DNA from: Bin55 sp965203735
Lineage (GTDB): Bacteria; Pseudomonadota; Gammaproteobacteria; Pseudomonadales; Azotimanducaceae
NCBI GenBank assembly: GCA_965203735.1
Contig: OZ241909.1
Span: 558,001 to 622,000, forward strand
DNA: 64,000 nt
Direction of reading: 5' to 3'
Positions 1 through 9,114 of the stretch are shown piece by piece. Under the pieces are notes generated by a model. That model ran no database searches and was not told where the DNA came from. It saw only the letters and a list, made by a program, of their open reading frames with translations. The first letter of the stretch is position 1; the number at the start of each line of letters is the position of its first letter. Position numbers and translations under genes: made by a program.

Positions 1-52
1 TGTCTAAACGCTCGGCGATCTCATTTGGAAGACGAAGGGAAATGGAAGCCAT
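1..52 (-). CDS. Ribbon-helix-helix (CopG/RelB-like) antitoxin, N-terminal end only
   Basis: Reading leftwards from the ATG at 52-50, the frame gives MASISLRLPNEIAERLD before the window ends. This is the beta-strand and first helix of a ribbon-helix-helix DNA-binding protein, the kind found as antitoxins of RelE/ParE modules. Such proteins bind their own promoter and neutralise a toxin encoded just downstream; that part lies outside the window. The paired operator-like boxes 15-31 bases upstream support the call. Only 17 codons are visible, so the exact family is inferred. Confidence 0.6.
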   Translation of the reverse strand, partial: MASISLRLPNEIAERLD

Positions 53-66
53 AATTGATCGAGAAT

Positions 67-83
67 TACATGTAATACAAGTA
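67..83. promoter_or_regulatory. Tandem palindromic operator boxes upstream of the RHH antitoxin
   Basis: TACATGTA (67-74) and TACAAGTA (76-83) are two 8-bp near-palindromes, 9 bp apart from start to start. The first sits inside a perfect 12-bp palindrome at 65-76. Paired short boxes about one helical turn apart, just upstream of a ribbon-helix-helix gene, are what such a dimeric repressor would bind for autoregulation. The role is inferred from position and symmetry. Confidence 0.45.
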
Positions 84-402
84 TCGCAAGGTCATAGTTT
101 ACATGCAATCGACCCAAAATCAACTTGCCCTGGAATTGATTGGGTATACGCAGGTTCACTTATACCGAGTCGAAATTCAAGACTCTCCCTTGAGACTGTT
201 TGTTGAACAAACGGTGCTCTATCAGGCCAGCCCATTTCCTTGAACTTGGCCAATGATAAAGTGGAGTCACACTCCAATTTTCACCAGTGTCGGGTCCCAG
301 TGTATTGGATAAGTCAGTTGAAACCAGAACTTAATAATTTAAGCTACAGATTGAATCCAAGTCATCCAATGAAGAGACATGGCTGCGTGTGAGTAGATTT
401 AC
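84..402. other. Gap without a convincing gene
   Basis: Both strands hold only short overlapping open frames of about 45-60 codons (plus strand from 103, minus strand from 277). Neither has a recognisable domain, ribosome-binding site or signal sequence. I see no terminator or repeat here. Confidence 0.4.
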
Positions 403-1614
403 ATGTCGACTGAGAGTATGCCTGCATTCCTACAACTAGCACTCATATTGGTTAGCCCGTTTACTCTTGATGCCAGTCAAGTATCGGAGATGTCGGATAG
501 ATCGCACCCTGAGGAACAGGTGCTTTATGTAACCACTGAGAGTTTCAAGTCCGAAGTGCTGGAATCAAATCTACCGGTACTCGTGGACTTTACTGCTACA
601 TGGTGTGGACCGTGCAAGATTCTCGATCCCATCATCGATGGATTATTGCCGGAGATGTCAGGCCACGCGAAGATATTCAAGCTGGACATCGACGAGTCAC
701 CGGAAATATATACGCAGTTTCAACTAGTGGGAGTTCCTACAGTTCTGTTCTTCAACAAAGGAATTGAACAGGACAGGATCATTGGGCCTCAGTCAAGAGA
801 GGTCTACATCAAGTACTTAGAAGGCTTGAAGAGAGGTAGGCCAGCCTTAGACATAAAAATTGCGCTGCTTGGCGAAGATTCGTTTCGCAGGGAATTCATT
901 GAAAACCAAAGACCTGATGAGATACGGGAAGCCCTGAAGCAATTTCCTAACTTACTCACGGAAGCGTTTGAGAATGGACAGTCTCCGCTATCACTAATAC
1001 TCAATTCTCTTGTTGGAGATCGGGAAGAGCGAATCAACCTAGTATTGGCCGGGAATCCGACGATCACTGCAGCCAATCTTGTAGGACTCGGTCGATGCGA
1101 GGAGTTTGAGAATCTTGTTACTCAAGATCCAGAAGCAGTCAATCGTCCTGACTCGGATGGCAATACGCCTTTGCTAACCGCTTTGATTCAAGCTGGTCGA
1201 TTGAAAGAGAGTAACTGTCTGCGTACTGTACTTGATGCGGGTGCTGATCCAGGGATTCAAGATACTTCCCGATTCACTTTGGGCCGAGCTGCGGTGTCCA
1301 GCCCGGAAGTGCTAGAAGAACTCCTAGAGAAGGGATTGGATCCCAATCACGTGGACAGAGAAGGAAGAAATGCGCTGCATTGGGCCGCATTCTACGGCTA
1401 TCCTCACCCGGTCAAGGTACTCTTGAATTACGGAATGGATCCAACAGTTCAAGCGTTAAACGGAGAGACCGCCGCAGACATCGTTCGGTTTAATCGTACC
1501 CAGTGGATTACGGCGTTGAAAGAAAGTGGGCTGAATCCGAATACGGGTGGAGTGTTGGACATACACAATGAAGTAATTGCTTTGCTCGAAGATTCCGAGT
1601 CAATCGCCGAATGA
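403..1614 (+). CDS. Thioredoxin-ankyrin repeat fusion protein
   Basis: The 403-residue product has a complete thioredoxin fold at residues about 40-145, with the redox motif WCGPC at 67-71 and the cis-proline segment VGVPT. A linker follows, then ankyrin-like repeats from about 245 to 385 (for example the DGNTPLLTALI and DREGRNALHWAAFYG segments). Thioredoxin catalyses dithiol-disulfide exchange; ankyrin repeats bind proteins, so a targeted redox role is plausible. Residues 6-22 are hydrophobic and could be an export signal, but the start is uncertain: ATGs lie at 403, 418 and 490 and none has a good Shine-Dalgarno. It stands alone, away from the downstream arg-like cluster. Fold assignment is firm; partner and location are unknown. 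Confidence 0.85.
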   Translation: MSTESMPAFLQLALILVSPFTLDASQVSEMSDRSHPEEQVLYVTTESFKSEVLESNLPVLVDFTATWCGPCKILDPIIDGLLPEMSGHAKIFKLDIDESPEIYTQFQLVGVPTVLFFNKGIEQDRIIGPQSREVYIKYLEGLKRGRPALDIKIALLGEDSFRREFIENQRPDEIREALKQFPNLLTEAFENGQSPLSLILNSLVGDREERINLVLAGNPTITAANLVGLGRCEEFENLVTQDPEAVNRPDSDGNTPLLTALIQAGRLKESNCLRTVLDAGADPGIQDTSRFTLGRAAVSSPEVLEELLEKGLDPNHVDREGRNALHWAAFYGYPHPVKVLLNYGMDPTVQALNGETAADIVRFNRTQWITALKESGLNPNTGGVLDIHNEVIALLEDSESIAE

Positions 1615-1970
1615 GAGATCTCGCTTGAAATACGCTAGCCGCTCAACGTCGATTATTGCTTCACTGTTGTTCTCGACCGTTAGATCTGGACATTCAGAGG
1701 AGTTCGCCTCGAACGACGTACAACTTTCCCTCCGTTTCCGTATTCCCTTGAGTCAGGTGGAGCGGGACTGGACATGCTTGTTGTTCCGGACGAAACGGTT
1801 CAGAATTTATCACGTCCTTCCTCCCTGTCAATTCTGTTGACTTTTCCAAATGTGTGTTTGTGCGTTGAAGCAACTCGGGTAACGAGTTTCTTTCGACACA
1901 CCCTAATGCATCATGAGACCTTCGGGTTTCTTACAATCCGATCATGAATTCGCTCCGTGCAATGTGGTAG
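1615..1970. other. Gap with a possible gene remnant
   Basis: An open frame continues from about 1624 (TTG) to 1840 with a short hydrophobic stretch that could be a decayed signal sequence. It matches no family I recognise and ends in unstructured sequence. I see no terminator hairpin after the thioredoxin-ankyrin gene. Confidence 0.3.
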
Positions 1971-2906
1971 ATGCCTCACAAAATCTTCATCGATGGTGCG
2001 GAGGGCACAACGGGCATCGAAATTCGTCAATGTCTTGAGTCTCGACGAGACTTGAACCTGCTTCAAATCCGCTCGGATCTGCGCAAGAACGTGGAATGCA
2101 AGCGACAAGTGTACGAACAAGCTGATGTGGTCGTATTGTGTTTGCCGGACGAAGCCTCGCGCGAAGCTGTTGGATTGTCGACTACGACGCGGTTCTTGGA
2201 TGCCAGCACGGCTCATCGAACAAATGCTGATTGGGTCTATGGGTTGCCGGAGCTTGAACTCGGTCAGCGCGAGAAGATTTCGACCGCCAGACTGGTTAGC
2301 AATCCAGGGTGCTATCCAACTGGATTTCTGTTGTCCATTCGTCCGCTGGTCGATGGAGGCATTCTTTCAACCAATAGTTTGCTCCGAACTCACGCGCTTT
2401 CCGGATATTCGGGTGGAGGGAAGAAGCTCATCGCAAAGTACGAGACTCGAGAAGCATTTACAGAGGAAAGCCGTCCCTATGCAACTGCGCTGCAGCATAA
2501 GCACTTAGCCGAAATGAAGATCTACTCCGGACTTCAACAGTCACCGTTGTTCGAACCCATGGTGGGTGCTTTCTATCGAGGTATGTTGGTTCAAACTCCT
2601 TTGTTCGCCGACGAATTGAATGACTATTCCGCACCGCAGACCATTTTGGATGTCTATAGCGAGAGATACGCACAAGAACCTTTCATTCGAATCTGTGACT
2701 CCGAAACAGAAACATCCGACGGTGGATTTCTTTCTCCGCAGTCGTGCAACGGTACCAATCGAGTGGACCTGATGGCATTTGGCCATGATCAACAGGTATC
2801 CATCACTGCTCGGCTGGACAATCTCGGCAAAGGAGCAGCCTCGGCTGCAGTGCAAAATCTAAATCTAATGTTAGGACTTCCTGAAGAGACCGGATTGATT
2901 ACATGA
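1971..2906 (+). CDS. argC: N-acetyl-gamma-glutamyl-phosphate reductase (ArgC, short type)
   Basis: ArgC makes N-acetyl-glutamate semialdehyde from N-acetyl-glutamyl phosphate with NADPH, the third step of arginine synthesis. The 311-residue protein has the nucleotide-binding start FIDGAEGTTG and the active-site motif SNPGCYPTGF with the catalytic Cys at 114. Its length and the TTG in place of the GxxG of the long form fit the short 'type 2' ArgC class. Its stop overlaps the next gene's start (ATGA), so the two are translationally coupled. No other arg gene lies nearby. Confidence 0.9.
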   Translation: MPHKIFIDGAEGTTGIEIRQCLESRRDLNLLQIRSDLRKNVECKRQVYEQADVVVLCLPDEASREAVGLSTTTRFLDASTAHRTNADWVYGLPELELGQREKISTARLVSNPGCYPTGFLLSIRPLVDGGILSTNSLLRTHALSGYSGGGKKLIAKYETREAFTEESRPYATALQHKHLAEMKIYSGLQQSPLFEPMVGAFYRGMLVQTPLFADELNDYSAPQTILDVYSERYAQEPFIRICDSETETSDGGFLSPQSCNGTNRVDLMAFGHDQQVSITARLDNLGKGAASAAVQNLNLMLGLPEETGLIT

Positions 2907-4150
2907 ATGAGCTCGAACAGCTAGAAAAGAGCTACAAGGCCCTTTGTTCACAAGGGCTATCGCTCAACCTCACCCGAGGGAAACCAGGAAGTGAGCAGTT
3001 GGACATGTGTAACGAGCTTGACGGTGTCCTGGAAGGAGATTTTCAAGCCGTTGATGGCACGGATGTACGAAATTACGGGGGTCTACGTGGAATTTCGGAA
3101 ATTCGCGAAATTGGCGGACATCTATTAGGACTCTCTCCAGACAGTGTCATAGCTGCGGGAAACTCAAGCCTCCAGCTCATGTATTTCACAGTGGACCAGC
3201 TTGTCACCAAGGGTATCGCAGGACCTCCACTTAGTGAGAAGCCTTCGAATTCGGCAATTTGTCCGGTACCTGGATACGACCGCCACTTCACATTGACCGA
3301 ACGTCTGGGCATTGACATGATTAATGTTCCGCTATCCGAGGCAGGACCCGACATGGATAGGGTGGAAGATCTTGTTCGTAACGACTTATCTACAAGCTTC
3401 ATCTGGTGTGTACCTAAGCACTCAAATCCAACGGGGTGTACATATAGCTCGGACACAGTTGATCGACTCGCCAAGTTGCCCGCATTGAGAAATGAAAATC
3501 CGGAATCTCCCTTCTATGTGCTTTGGGACAACGCTTATGCAATTCATGACTTTCTTAGTCCACACCCCGAACTAGACAGTATCGACCAGAGAGCACGAGA
3601 ACATGGAACTGAGGATCGCATTGTTCAATTCGCTTCGACTTCAAAGATCACCTTTGCAGGAGGGGGCGTTGCGTTTGTTGGAGGATCGGATGCCGTTCTC
3701 GATAGCTTCGACGACTACTTGTTTCCCATGATTGTGGGATTCGACAAAGTCAATCAATTGCGCCACGCACGATTCTTTGGCGGAAGTGAAGGATTGCTCG
3801 AGCACATGGCGCGACACGCGCAGATTTTGCGTCCGAAGTTTGAAGCTGTCCAAACAGGCTTGGCAGAAACCCTTGGGAATCGCGGAATCGCAACATGGAC
3901 ACAACCGACCGGTGGTTATTTTGTTTCCTTGGACGTAAAACCCGGTCTCGCATCCACTGTGGTGCAATTGGCAAAGGATGCAGGGTTGTCTTTGACGCCC
4001 GCTGGCGCGACATTTCCCTATGGAAACGACCCAGACGATTGCAACATACGTATTGCGCCGACTTTTGCTTCTTTGCCAGAAGTCGAACTCGCTATGGATG
4101 TTCTAGGAACCTGTGTACGTCTCGCTGCTGCTCGCCAAGAGAACGGCTAA
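2903..4150 (+). CDS. Class I/II aminotransferase, aspartate aminotransferase Ic type
   Basis: This PLP-dependent aminotransferase (415 residues) starts with the conserved LNLTRGKPG block and has NSSLQLMY, the PKHSNPTG substrate segment, the WDNAY PLP-ring contact and the Schiff-base lysine at K248 in ASTSKITFAGGG. These mark the subgroup Ic aspartate/alanine-type enzymes rather than the AspC type. It overlaps argC by four bases. An acetylornithine aminotransferase would be the next arginine enzyme, but this is not the ArgD family, so its place in the pathway is open. The amino donor cannot be read from sequence. Confidence 0.88.
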   Translation: MNELEQLEKSYKALCSQGLSLNLTRGKPGSEQLDMCNELDGVLEGDFQAVDGTDVRNYGGLRGISEIREIGGHLLGLSPDSVIAAGNSSLQLMYFTVDQLVTKGIAGPPLSEKPSNSAICPVPGYDRHFTLTERLGIDMINVPLSEAGPDMDRVEDLVRNDLSTSFIWCVPKHSNPTGCTYSSDTVDRLAKLPALRNENPESPFYVLWDNAYAIHDFLSPHPELDSIDQRAREHGTEDRIVQFASTSKITFAGGGVAFVGGSDAVLDSFDDYLFPMIVGFDKVNQLRHARFFGGSEGLLEHMARHAQILRPKFEAVQTGLAETLGNRGIATWTQPTGGYFVSLDVKPGLASTVVQLAKDAGLSLTPAGATFPYGNDPDDCNIRIAPTFASLPEVELAMDVLGTCVRLAAARQENG

Positions 4151-4159
4151 GTCGACTTC

Positions 4160-4984
4160 ATGACGAAGAAGACAACAATTGGAATTGCACAACTTTGTGC
4201 TAGTGCAGACGTACCTTCTAACTTAGCAGTGTGTAGGGACTTGGTGGCTCGAGCGTCCGATCAAGGAGCTGAGGTTGTTTTTCTCCCCGAGGCTTTTGCA
4301 TACATAGGATCTGACCGAGGGATGAAAGACCATTTGGAAACTCTTGACAACCCCGGTCCAATTTTGACGTGTTGCCAAGACCTAGCACGTACACACGAAG
4401 TTCACTTGGTTGCTGGAGGATATCCAGAACTCGCTGAAGATGGAAGGGCACACAACACCTGCCTGCACATCACACCTGATGGAGAAATTGCTGCAGCCTA
4501 TAGAAAAATTCACTTGTTTGATGTTGATTTGTCGGATGGAACGCGCATGTTGGAGTCGCGTAGCACATCACCTGGAAACGAACTAGTTACGACTGAATTG
4601 CCTTTTGGAGTGGTTGGATTAAGCGTATGTTATGACGTGCGATTTCCGACGATGTACCAGGATTTGGTGGATCGTGGGGCCATTGCCCTTGCGATTCCAG
4701 CCGCATTCATGAGATCGACAGGACGAAAGCACTGGCACGTACTTATGCGTGCTAGAGCCATAGAATGTCAAGCTTACGTCATCGCGGCGGCGCAATTTGG
4801 AGATCACAACCATCGAGGCAGAAAGTCGTTCGGACATGCCCTGGTAGTGGACCCGTGGGGAAATATTGTGGCGGAGTGTGCCGAAGCTCAAAACGACGTG
4901 GGAATCGCACAAATCGATCCCGCCGAAGTAGACCGAATCCGCACCGAACTTCCAAGCTTGAAAAATCGAGGTAGTTGGATATGA
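4160..4984 (+). CDS. Nit1-type carbon-nitrogen hydrolase (amidase)
   Basis: A nitrilase-superfamily amidase of 274 residues with the catalytic triad visible: Glu44 in VFLPEAF, Lys116 in YRKIHLFDVDL and Cys157 in SVCYDVRFP. The last two motifs are typical of the Nit1/YbeM branch, whose known members hydrolyse deaminated glutathione, a side product of aminotransferases. An aminotransferase lies 9 bases upstream, so a metabolite-repair role is a natural inference. The stop overlaps the next start (ATGA). Confidence 0.88.
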   Translation: MTKKTTIGIAQLCASADVPSNLAVCRDLVARASDQGAEVVFLPEAFAYIGSDRGMKDHLETLDNPGPILTCCQDLARTHEVHLVAGGYPELAEDGRAHNTCLHITPDGEIAAAYRKIHLFDVDLSDGTRMLESRSTSPGNELVTTELPFGVVGLSVCYDVRFPTMYQDLVDRGAIALAIPAAFMRSTGRKHWHVLMRARAIECQAYVIAAAQFGDHNHRGRKSFGHALVVDPWGNIVAECAEAQNDVGIAQIDPAEVDRIRTELPSLKNRGSWI

Positions 4985-6039
4985 GGGAACCCATTGCTCC
5001 GCGTCGAACGACGAACATGTTGCTAATAATTGCCGCCCTAATAGTCATTTTGGCGGGATTGAAGGCAGGGCAGTCCCTGCTCGTGCCTTTCTTGTTGGCC
5101 GTGTTCATCGCCACCATTGCCAGCACACCCATTCAATGGCTGACGAGGCATCGGGTACCAAACTGGCTTTCGGTTTTGCTGGTCGCTATTGCTGTTGTTC
5201 TTGTCTTGTCTGGCCTTGGCTTGGTGGTGCTTCAGACCTTCCGAGAATATCAGGCAGAACAAGCAGTCTATATCGAGAAAGTCAGGGAACTGATCAACAA
5301 CGTCGCGAATTTCGGTGACAGACTCGGATTGCCCATTTCCGAGGACACAGTGACAACTTTGTTCAATACCGATGAGGTCGTTAACTTTGCGGGTGCTGCA
5401 ATTAGACGAATTGGGCAAGTGCTTTCTAACTTTTTTCTGATTCTCCTGACGGTGATCTTCATTCTGGCGGAAGCTACGGAGTGGCCCAAGAAGCTGCGCA
5501 CGTTCCTTTCTGACAGGGAGATGGAGATCGAATGGCTGAATCAGTTTGGCTCCACGTTGAATCGATACATTGCGATCAAGTCCACTACCAGCCTCCTGAC
5601 AGGAGTTCTGGTGACAGTCTTGCTCACCGTCATGCAAGTGGATTTCGCGATTATGTGGGGTCTGTTGGCGTTCTTGTTGAACTACATACCGAACATCGGC
5701 AGCTTCATTGCTGCCACCCCCGGTGTTTTGGTCGCTATGGTTCAACTTGGTTATGGTCCAGCGTTTATCGTGCTGATTGGCTACGTTGTCATCAACGTCG
5801 GAATTGGAGCCGGCATCGAACCTCGATTCCTTGGTCGGACTCTAGGTCTCTCAACATTGGTCGTGTTTCTATCGTTGGTATTCTGGGGATGGATGTTTGG
5901 TCCCGTTGGGATGTTGCTGTCTGTACCTCTCACTATGACTGCCAAAATTGCGTTCGGCACATCTGAATCCACTGAGTGGATAGCTCATTTGCTTGAGCCT
6001 GGTGTGCCCCGCAACTCCGTGCAGCAAACAAAGCAGTAG
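4981..6039 (+). CDS. AI-2E family transporter (PerM-like membrane protein)
   Basis: A 352-residue polytopic inner-membrane protein. The pattern is that of the AI-2E/PerM family: two N-terminal helices, a soluble segment with VREL and NNVANF helices, then a C-terminal membrane block with the conserved NYIPNIGSFIAATPGV and EPRFLGRTLGLSTLVVF segments. Some members export autoinducer-2, others Na+/H+ or unknown substrates; none can be chosen here. The ATG at 4981 overlaps the amidase stop and is preferred to the in-frame TTG at 4975. Confidence 0.85.
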   Translation: MREPIAPRRTTNMLLIIAALIVILAGLKAGQSLLVPFLLAVFIATIASTPIQWLTRHRVPNWLSVLLVAIAVVLVLSGLGLVVLQTFREYQAEQAVYIEKVRELINNVANFGDRLGLPISEDTVTTLFNTDEVVNFAGAAIRRIGQVLSNFFLILLTVIFILAEATEWPKKLRTFLSDREMEIEWLNQFGSTLNRYIAIKSTTSLLTGVLVTVLLTVMQVDFAIMWGLLAFLLNYIPNIGSFIAATPGVLVAMVQLGYGPAFIVLIGYVVINVGIGAGIEPRFLGRTLGLSTLVVFLSLVFWGWMFGPVGMLLSVPLTMTAKIAFGTSESTEWIAHLLEPGVPRNSVQQTKQ

Positions 6040-6219
6040 CAAAGCAGTGCGTTGGCACAGAAATTGAATGGATCTAAACAGACTCCATAGGCGAGGAAAC
6101 GTGTGTAATTACGTTCAAGTTCGATTGATCGAAACAATGTCCTGTTCTGCATCTAAATTGCATTCGAGGATCGGTATACGCGCGGAGCGATCATGATCTT
6201 CGACGCGGCTTAACGCTCC

Positions 6220-6951
6220 ATGCTAATTCCGCTCTACGACCACAATCCGGTCGATAAGACTCCGATAGTCACCTACTCGCTCATTGCAATAAATGTACTT
6301 GCCTGGCTGGGGCTGCAGGGTGCGGGGTTCAATCCCATGTTTGTGGAATCGATCTGCAAGTATGGTCTCGTAAGTGGTGATTTGCTCGGGCGCATATCGG
6401 CGGGTCAGGGAATTCAATTGACTTCCAACTTGGTCTGCCGATTTGACGGGTCCCCCGATTTTCACACACTGATTACGTCAATGTTCATGCATGGAGGATG
6501 GCTCCACCTCATTGGAAACATGTGGTTCCTGTGGATATTTGGGGACAACGTGGAGAACAGTCTGGGACGCTACAAGTTCTTGTTCTTCTACATTGCATGC
6601 GGGTTGGCTGCCGCTGCGGCACAAATTGCAACCGATGCGTCGAGTGTCGTTCCGATGGTGGGTGCGTCGGGAGCCATAGGGGGAGTCATGGGCGCATACA
6701 TAGTGCTGCATCCACGTACACGGGTTAAGTCTTTGTTATTTCTCCTTTTCTTCGTAACAATCATTGAAGTTCCAGCGGTGTTGATTCTTGGAATATGGTT
6801 TCTTACCCAATTACTATCGGGGTTGCCTGAGCTAGGTTCGGTAAACAAAGGAGGTGTCGCTTTCTGGGCGCACATTGGTGGGTTCGTCGCAGGTGCGGGA
6901 TTGGTGCTGTTGCTTAAGCCCAAACAAAAATTACTTACATTACGTCGTTGA
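6220..6951 (+). CDS. Rhomboid family intramembrane serine protease
   Basis: A 243-residue membrane protein with the rhomboid signature: the HGGWLHLIGNMWFLWIFGDN segment (conserved His and Asn), the nucleophile Ser150 in GASGAIGG and the catalytic His218 in WAHIGGFVAG. Rhomboids cleave transmembrane segments of other proteins inside the membrane. The N-terminus MLIPLYDHNP is typical of the bacterial GlpG-like 'rhomboid family' group. It is a single gene, convergent with the S9-like gene that follows. The upstream 180 bases show no clear promoter. Confidence 0.9.
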   Translation: MLIPLYDHNPVDKTPIVTYSLIAINVLAWLGLQGAGFNPMFVESICKYGLVSGDLLGRISAGQGIQLTSNLVCRFDGSPDFHTLITSMFMHGGWLHLIGNMWFLWIFGDNVENSLGRYKFLFFYIACGLAAAAAQIATDASSVVPMVGASGAIGGVMGAYIVLHPRTRVKSLLFLLFFVTIIEVPAVLILGIWFLTQLLSGLPELGSVNKGGVAFWAHIGGFVAGAGLVLLLKPKQKLLTLRR

Positions 6952-7013
6952 TTAAACACAACTACGCCAAATGGTCGGGCCTGTACTTGTAGTTTCGGCT
7001 CGAGAAGCGTCGG

Positions 7014-8957
7014 TTAGAGCAGTTGTTCAGAAAGTAGGTGCTCTTTGAGGAAGTGAACAAGTGTTTGCATCCAAAAATCGTGGTTTTCCTTCCTTTCGAA
7101 TCCCTTACCTTCATCATTTGCTTGAACGAGCCAACCTGGAACCCCAGATTCGGACAATGCTTCGGCGAATTCCTTGCTTTCTAGTGGCGGAGAGTAGGGA
7201 CTGTTAAACCCTTGACCAATCAGCATTGGCGTTTTGATCCGAGCGACGTAGTTGAGAGGGTCCAAACTTTCCATGGTTTCCCGCAATGATCTCGTTAGTT
7301 GATCGCGGCGATAGTCACCCAATGGATCCTGCCGCATATCGCGTAGAACGCCGGGTTCCCGTGAATAAAAAACTACCCAATTTCCGACTCCGAATTCTGC
7401 AATTCCAACCTTCAGTTGATCGCTATATTGAGCTAGCACTTCCAAAAACGTGGCGATACTCCCGGTGTTTTGAACGGCAATACGCGAACTGTCGAACTGT
7501 GGGTTGGATTCGATCCAATCCAGCAATGCTCCTATGTCACGTACAGCGTCCTTGCGCCGTTTGCCAAACTCATGGGAACCATAAGAACGTTTCCGTGTGC
7601 CGTATAAACGTGAGTCTTGCACGTTGGGTGCAATCACAGCAAGTCCTAGTTCGTTTACGAAATACTGAAGAGTTGGAGAAAAGCTTGTGCAATATTGGGA
7701 TACGTTAGTTCTATCAATGTGGATTACAACGGGATGCGGACCTTCTCCTTTGGGTTCAAACACGAACGCGGGTACTTCAAGCTCATCGAAAGACTTGTAC
7801 TTGACTAGCGTCGGTCGCACGAAATCCGCAGTCCGCAATTCGCCGAGCTCCGACTCCGTCCAACGAACTAAACTACGGTCGTCTAATTTGAGAGCGTAGA
7901 CATCAGTGTTTGAGCTTGGAGTTTGATACGAAAAGCCCAGCTGAAGCCCATCTCGTGAAAACCGAATGTCAGAGATCTGTCCTAGACCAGATGGAGTGAT
8001 TTCTTGCTCCTCGCCAGAACTCAGTTCAAGAATGAATAATCGGCTGTAACCTTCTTGATTGACCTTGTAAACGAGCTTGTCTCGGGACGGAGAAAGACGA
8101 AAAGTCGAAACATCCCACTTCAAGTCAGAAACGATGTTTTCTAACGAGCCGCTCGCCAAGTTGAGCGACCATAGTGTCTGGTATTCAGAGTGCAGTGCGG
8201 AGGCAAAGTAGATGTTTTCTCCTGATGCGTCGTACGTCGCCTTGAAAATCGAGATCTCGCCTTGGTCTTCCAGCAATTGTCTTCGCTCAAGAGATTTCAG
8301 GTCTAGTTCGTATAGATTGGTTCTGGAACTTGCTGCATCCCTCGAAATTATTGCCCTGTCGCCGGTGGGACTAAAGTCATCGATTCTCCAACCGGAGCTT
8401 TCATTTTCTAAGAGAGTGCTCACTTTTCCATCAAAGTTGAGAATTTGGAGATGGTGTAGTCCGTTTCGTTCGGCTATGGTGTAGACGATGCCGCTACCGT
8501 CGTGTGTGAACTGGACTTCCTTGTATGACGATTCGCCATCGCTCAAGCGCGTGATGTCTCCCGTATCGAAGTCAAAGTGATAGATCTGATGGGACTCGGA
8601 TCCTCCAACATCCATGGTGAACAGGAAGCTCTTGTCCTCATCCAGTCCGGAGACAATTGCGTCGTTGATGGGCTCGTTTTCAAATGTGAGTTGACGGCGT
8701 GCAGCAAGAGGCTTTTCAACGTAATGCAGTTGGTTGGTGTCTCCGAATCTAGTCGATATCAGCATGCCTTCACGAAACCAATCAACAAATTTCGCGGATC
8801 TCAAGTTTTGGTACGGAGATAAGCTATCGGCGATTTCCTGTGGAATTTCAGGCACGCCACTAGTCTCTATGTTTGCGGGAGCCTGAGCGAAAGCCGAGAA
8901 GGTCAAGATTACGCTCAGGGCAAGCATGCCGTACTTCATGAAACGCACACTATGCAA
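7014..8957 (-). CDS. Secreted S9-family prolyl-oligopeptidase-like protein, probably inactive
   Basis: The 647-residue protein has a signal peptide (residues 1-26, ending SAFAQA), a beta-propeller of about 340 residues and a C-terminal alpha/beta-hydrolase domain in the order of S9C acylaminoacyl peptidases. The catalytic residues are missing. Where the family has GGSYGG after RIAV, this protein has QNTGSIA, placing Gly499 at the nucleophile position. The Asp of the GANDPRV-type motif is Ser586 in GFNSPYS, and the His of DEGHGF is Lys618 in DEGKGF. Ser500 is one residue off and could act only if the turn is shifted. The fold is clear; peptidase activity is doubtful. It lies alone, convergent with the rhomboid gene. 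Confidence 0.85.
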   Translation of the reverse strand: MHSVRFMKYGMLALSVILTFSAFAQAPANIETSGVPEIPQEIADSLSPYQNLRSAKFVDWFREGMLISTRFGDTNQLHYVEKPLAARRQLTFENEPINDAIVSGLDEDKSFLFTMDVGGSESHQIYHFDFDTGDITRLSDGESSYKEVQFTHDGSGIVYTIAERNGLHHLQILNFDGKVSTLLENESSGWRIDDFSPTGDRAIISRDAASSRTNLYELDLKSLERRQLLEDQGEISIFKATYDASGENIYFASALHSEYQTLWSLNLASGSLENIVSDLKWDVSTFRLSPSRDKLVYKVNQEGYSRLFILELSSGEEQEITPSGLGQISDIRFSRDGLQLGFSYQTPSSNTDVYALKLDDRSLVRWTESELGELRTADFVRPTLVKYKSFDELEVPAFVFEPKGEGPHPVVIHIDRTNVSQYCTSFSPTLQYFVNELGLAVIAPNVQDSRLYGTRKRSYGSHEFGKRRKDAVRDIGALLDWIESNPQFDSSRIAVQNTGSIATFLEVLAQYSDQLKVGIAEFGVGNWVVFYSREPGVLRDMRQDPLGDYRRDQLTRSLRETMESLDPLNYVARIKTPMLIGQGFNSPYSPPLESKEFAEALSESGVPGWLVQANDEGKGFERKENHDFWMQTLVHFLKEHLLSEQLL

Positions 8958-9114
8958 GACTAAATTCCTTAGATTGTATGATCGAACACACCATCGGAAA
9001 GCCAGTATCGTTGCGTGACATCAGGTCGCAAATGGTTGAACGGCAAAAGGAGCGGTTGGTGGTCAACCAGGGAGGCTCAAGACGTCTGCCAAAGTCTCCC
9101 TTCCCGGCTCAATG

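Noticed and set aside
92..277. 61-codon open frame on the minus strand near the left edge, and a 47-codon one opposite it
   Set aside because: No family, no ribosome-binding site, and the two overlap; both look like chance frames in an intergenic stretch.
1577..1840. 87-codon plus-strand frame overlapping the end of the thioredoxin-ankyrin gene
   Set aside because: No domain; overlaps a conserved gene and decays into unstructured sequence. Mentioned as a possible remnant only.
5038..5745. 235-codon minus-strand frame opposite the AI-2E transporter gene
   Set aside because: Fully antisense to a conserved transporter, with no family of its own and many Gln/Arg/Asn runs typical of shadows.
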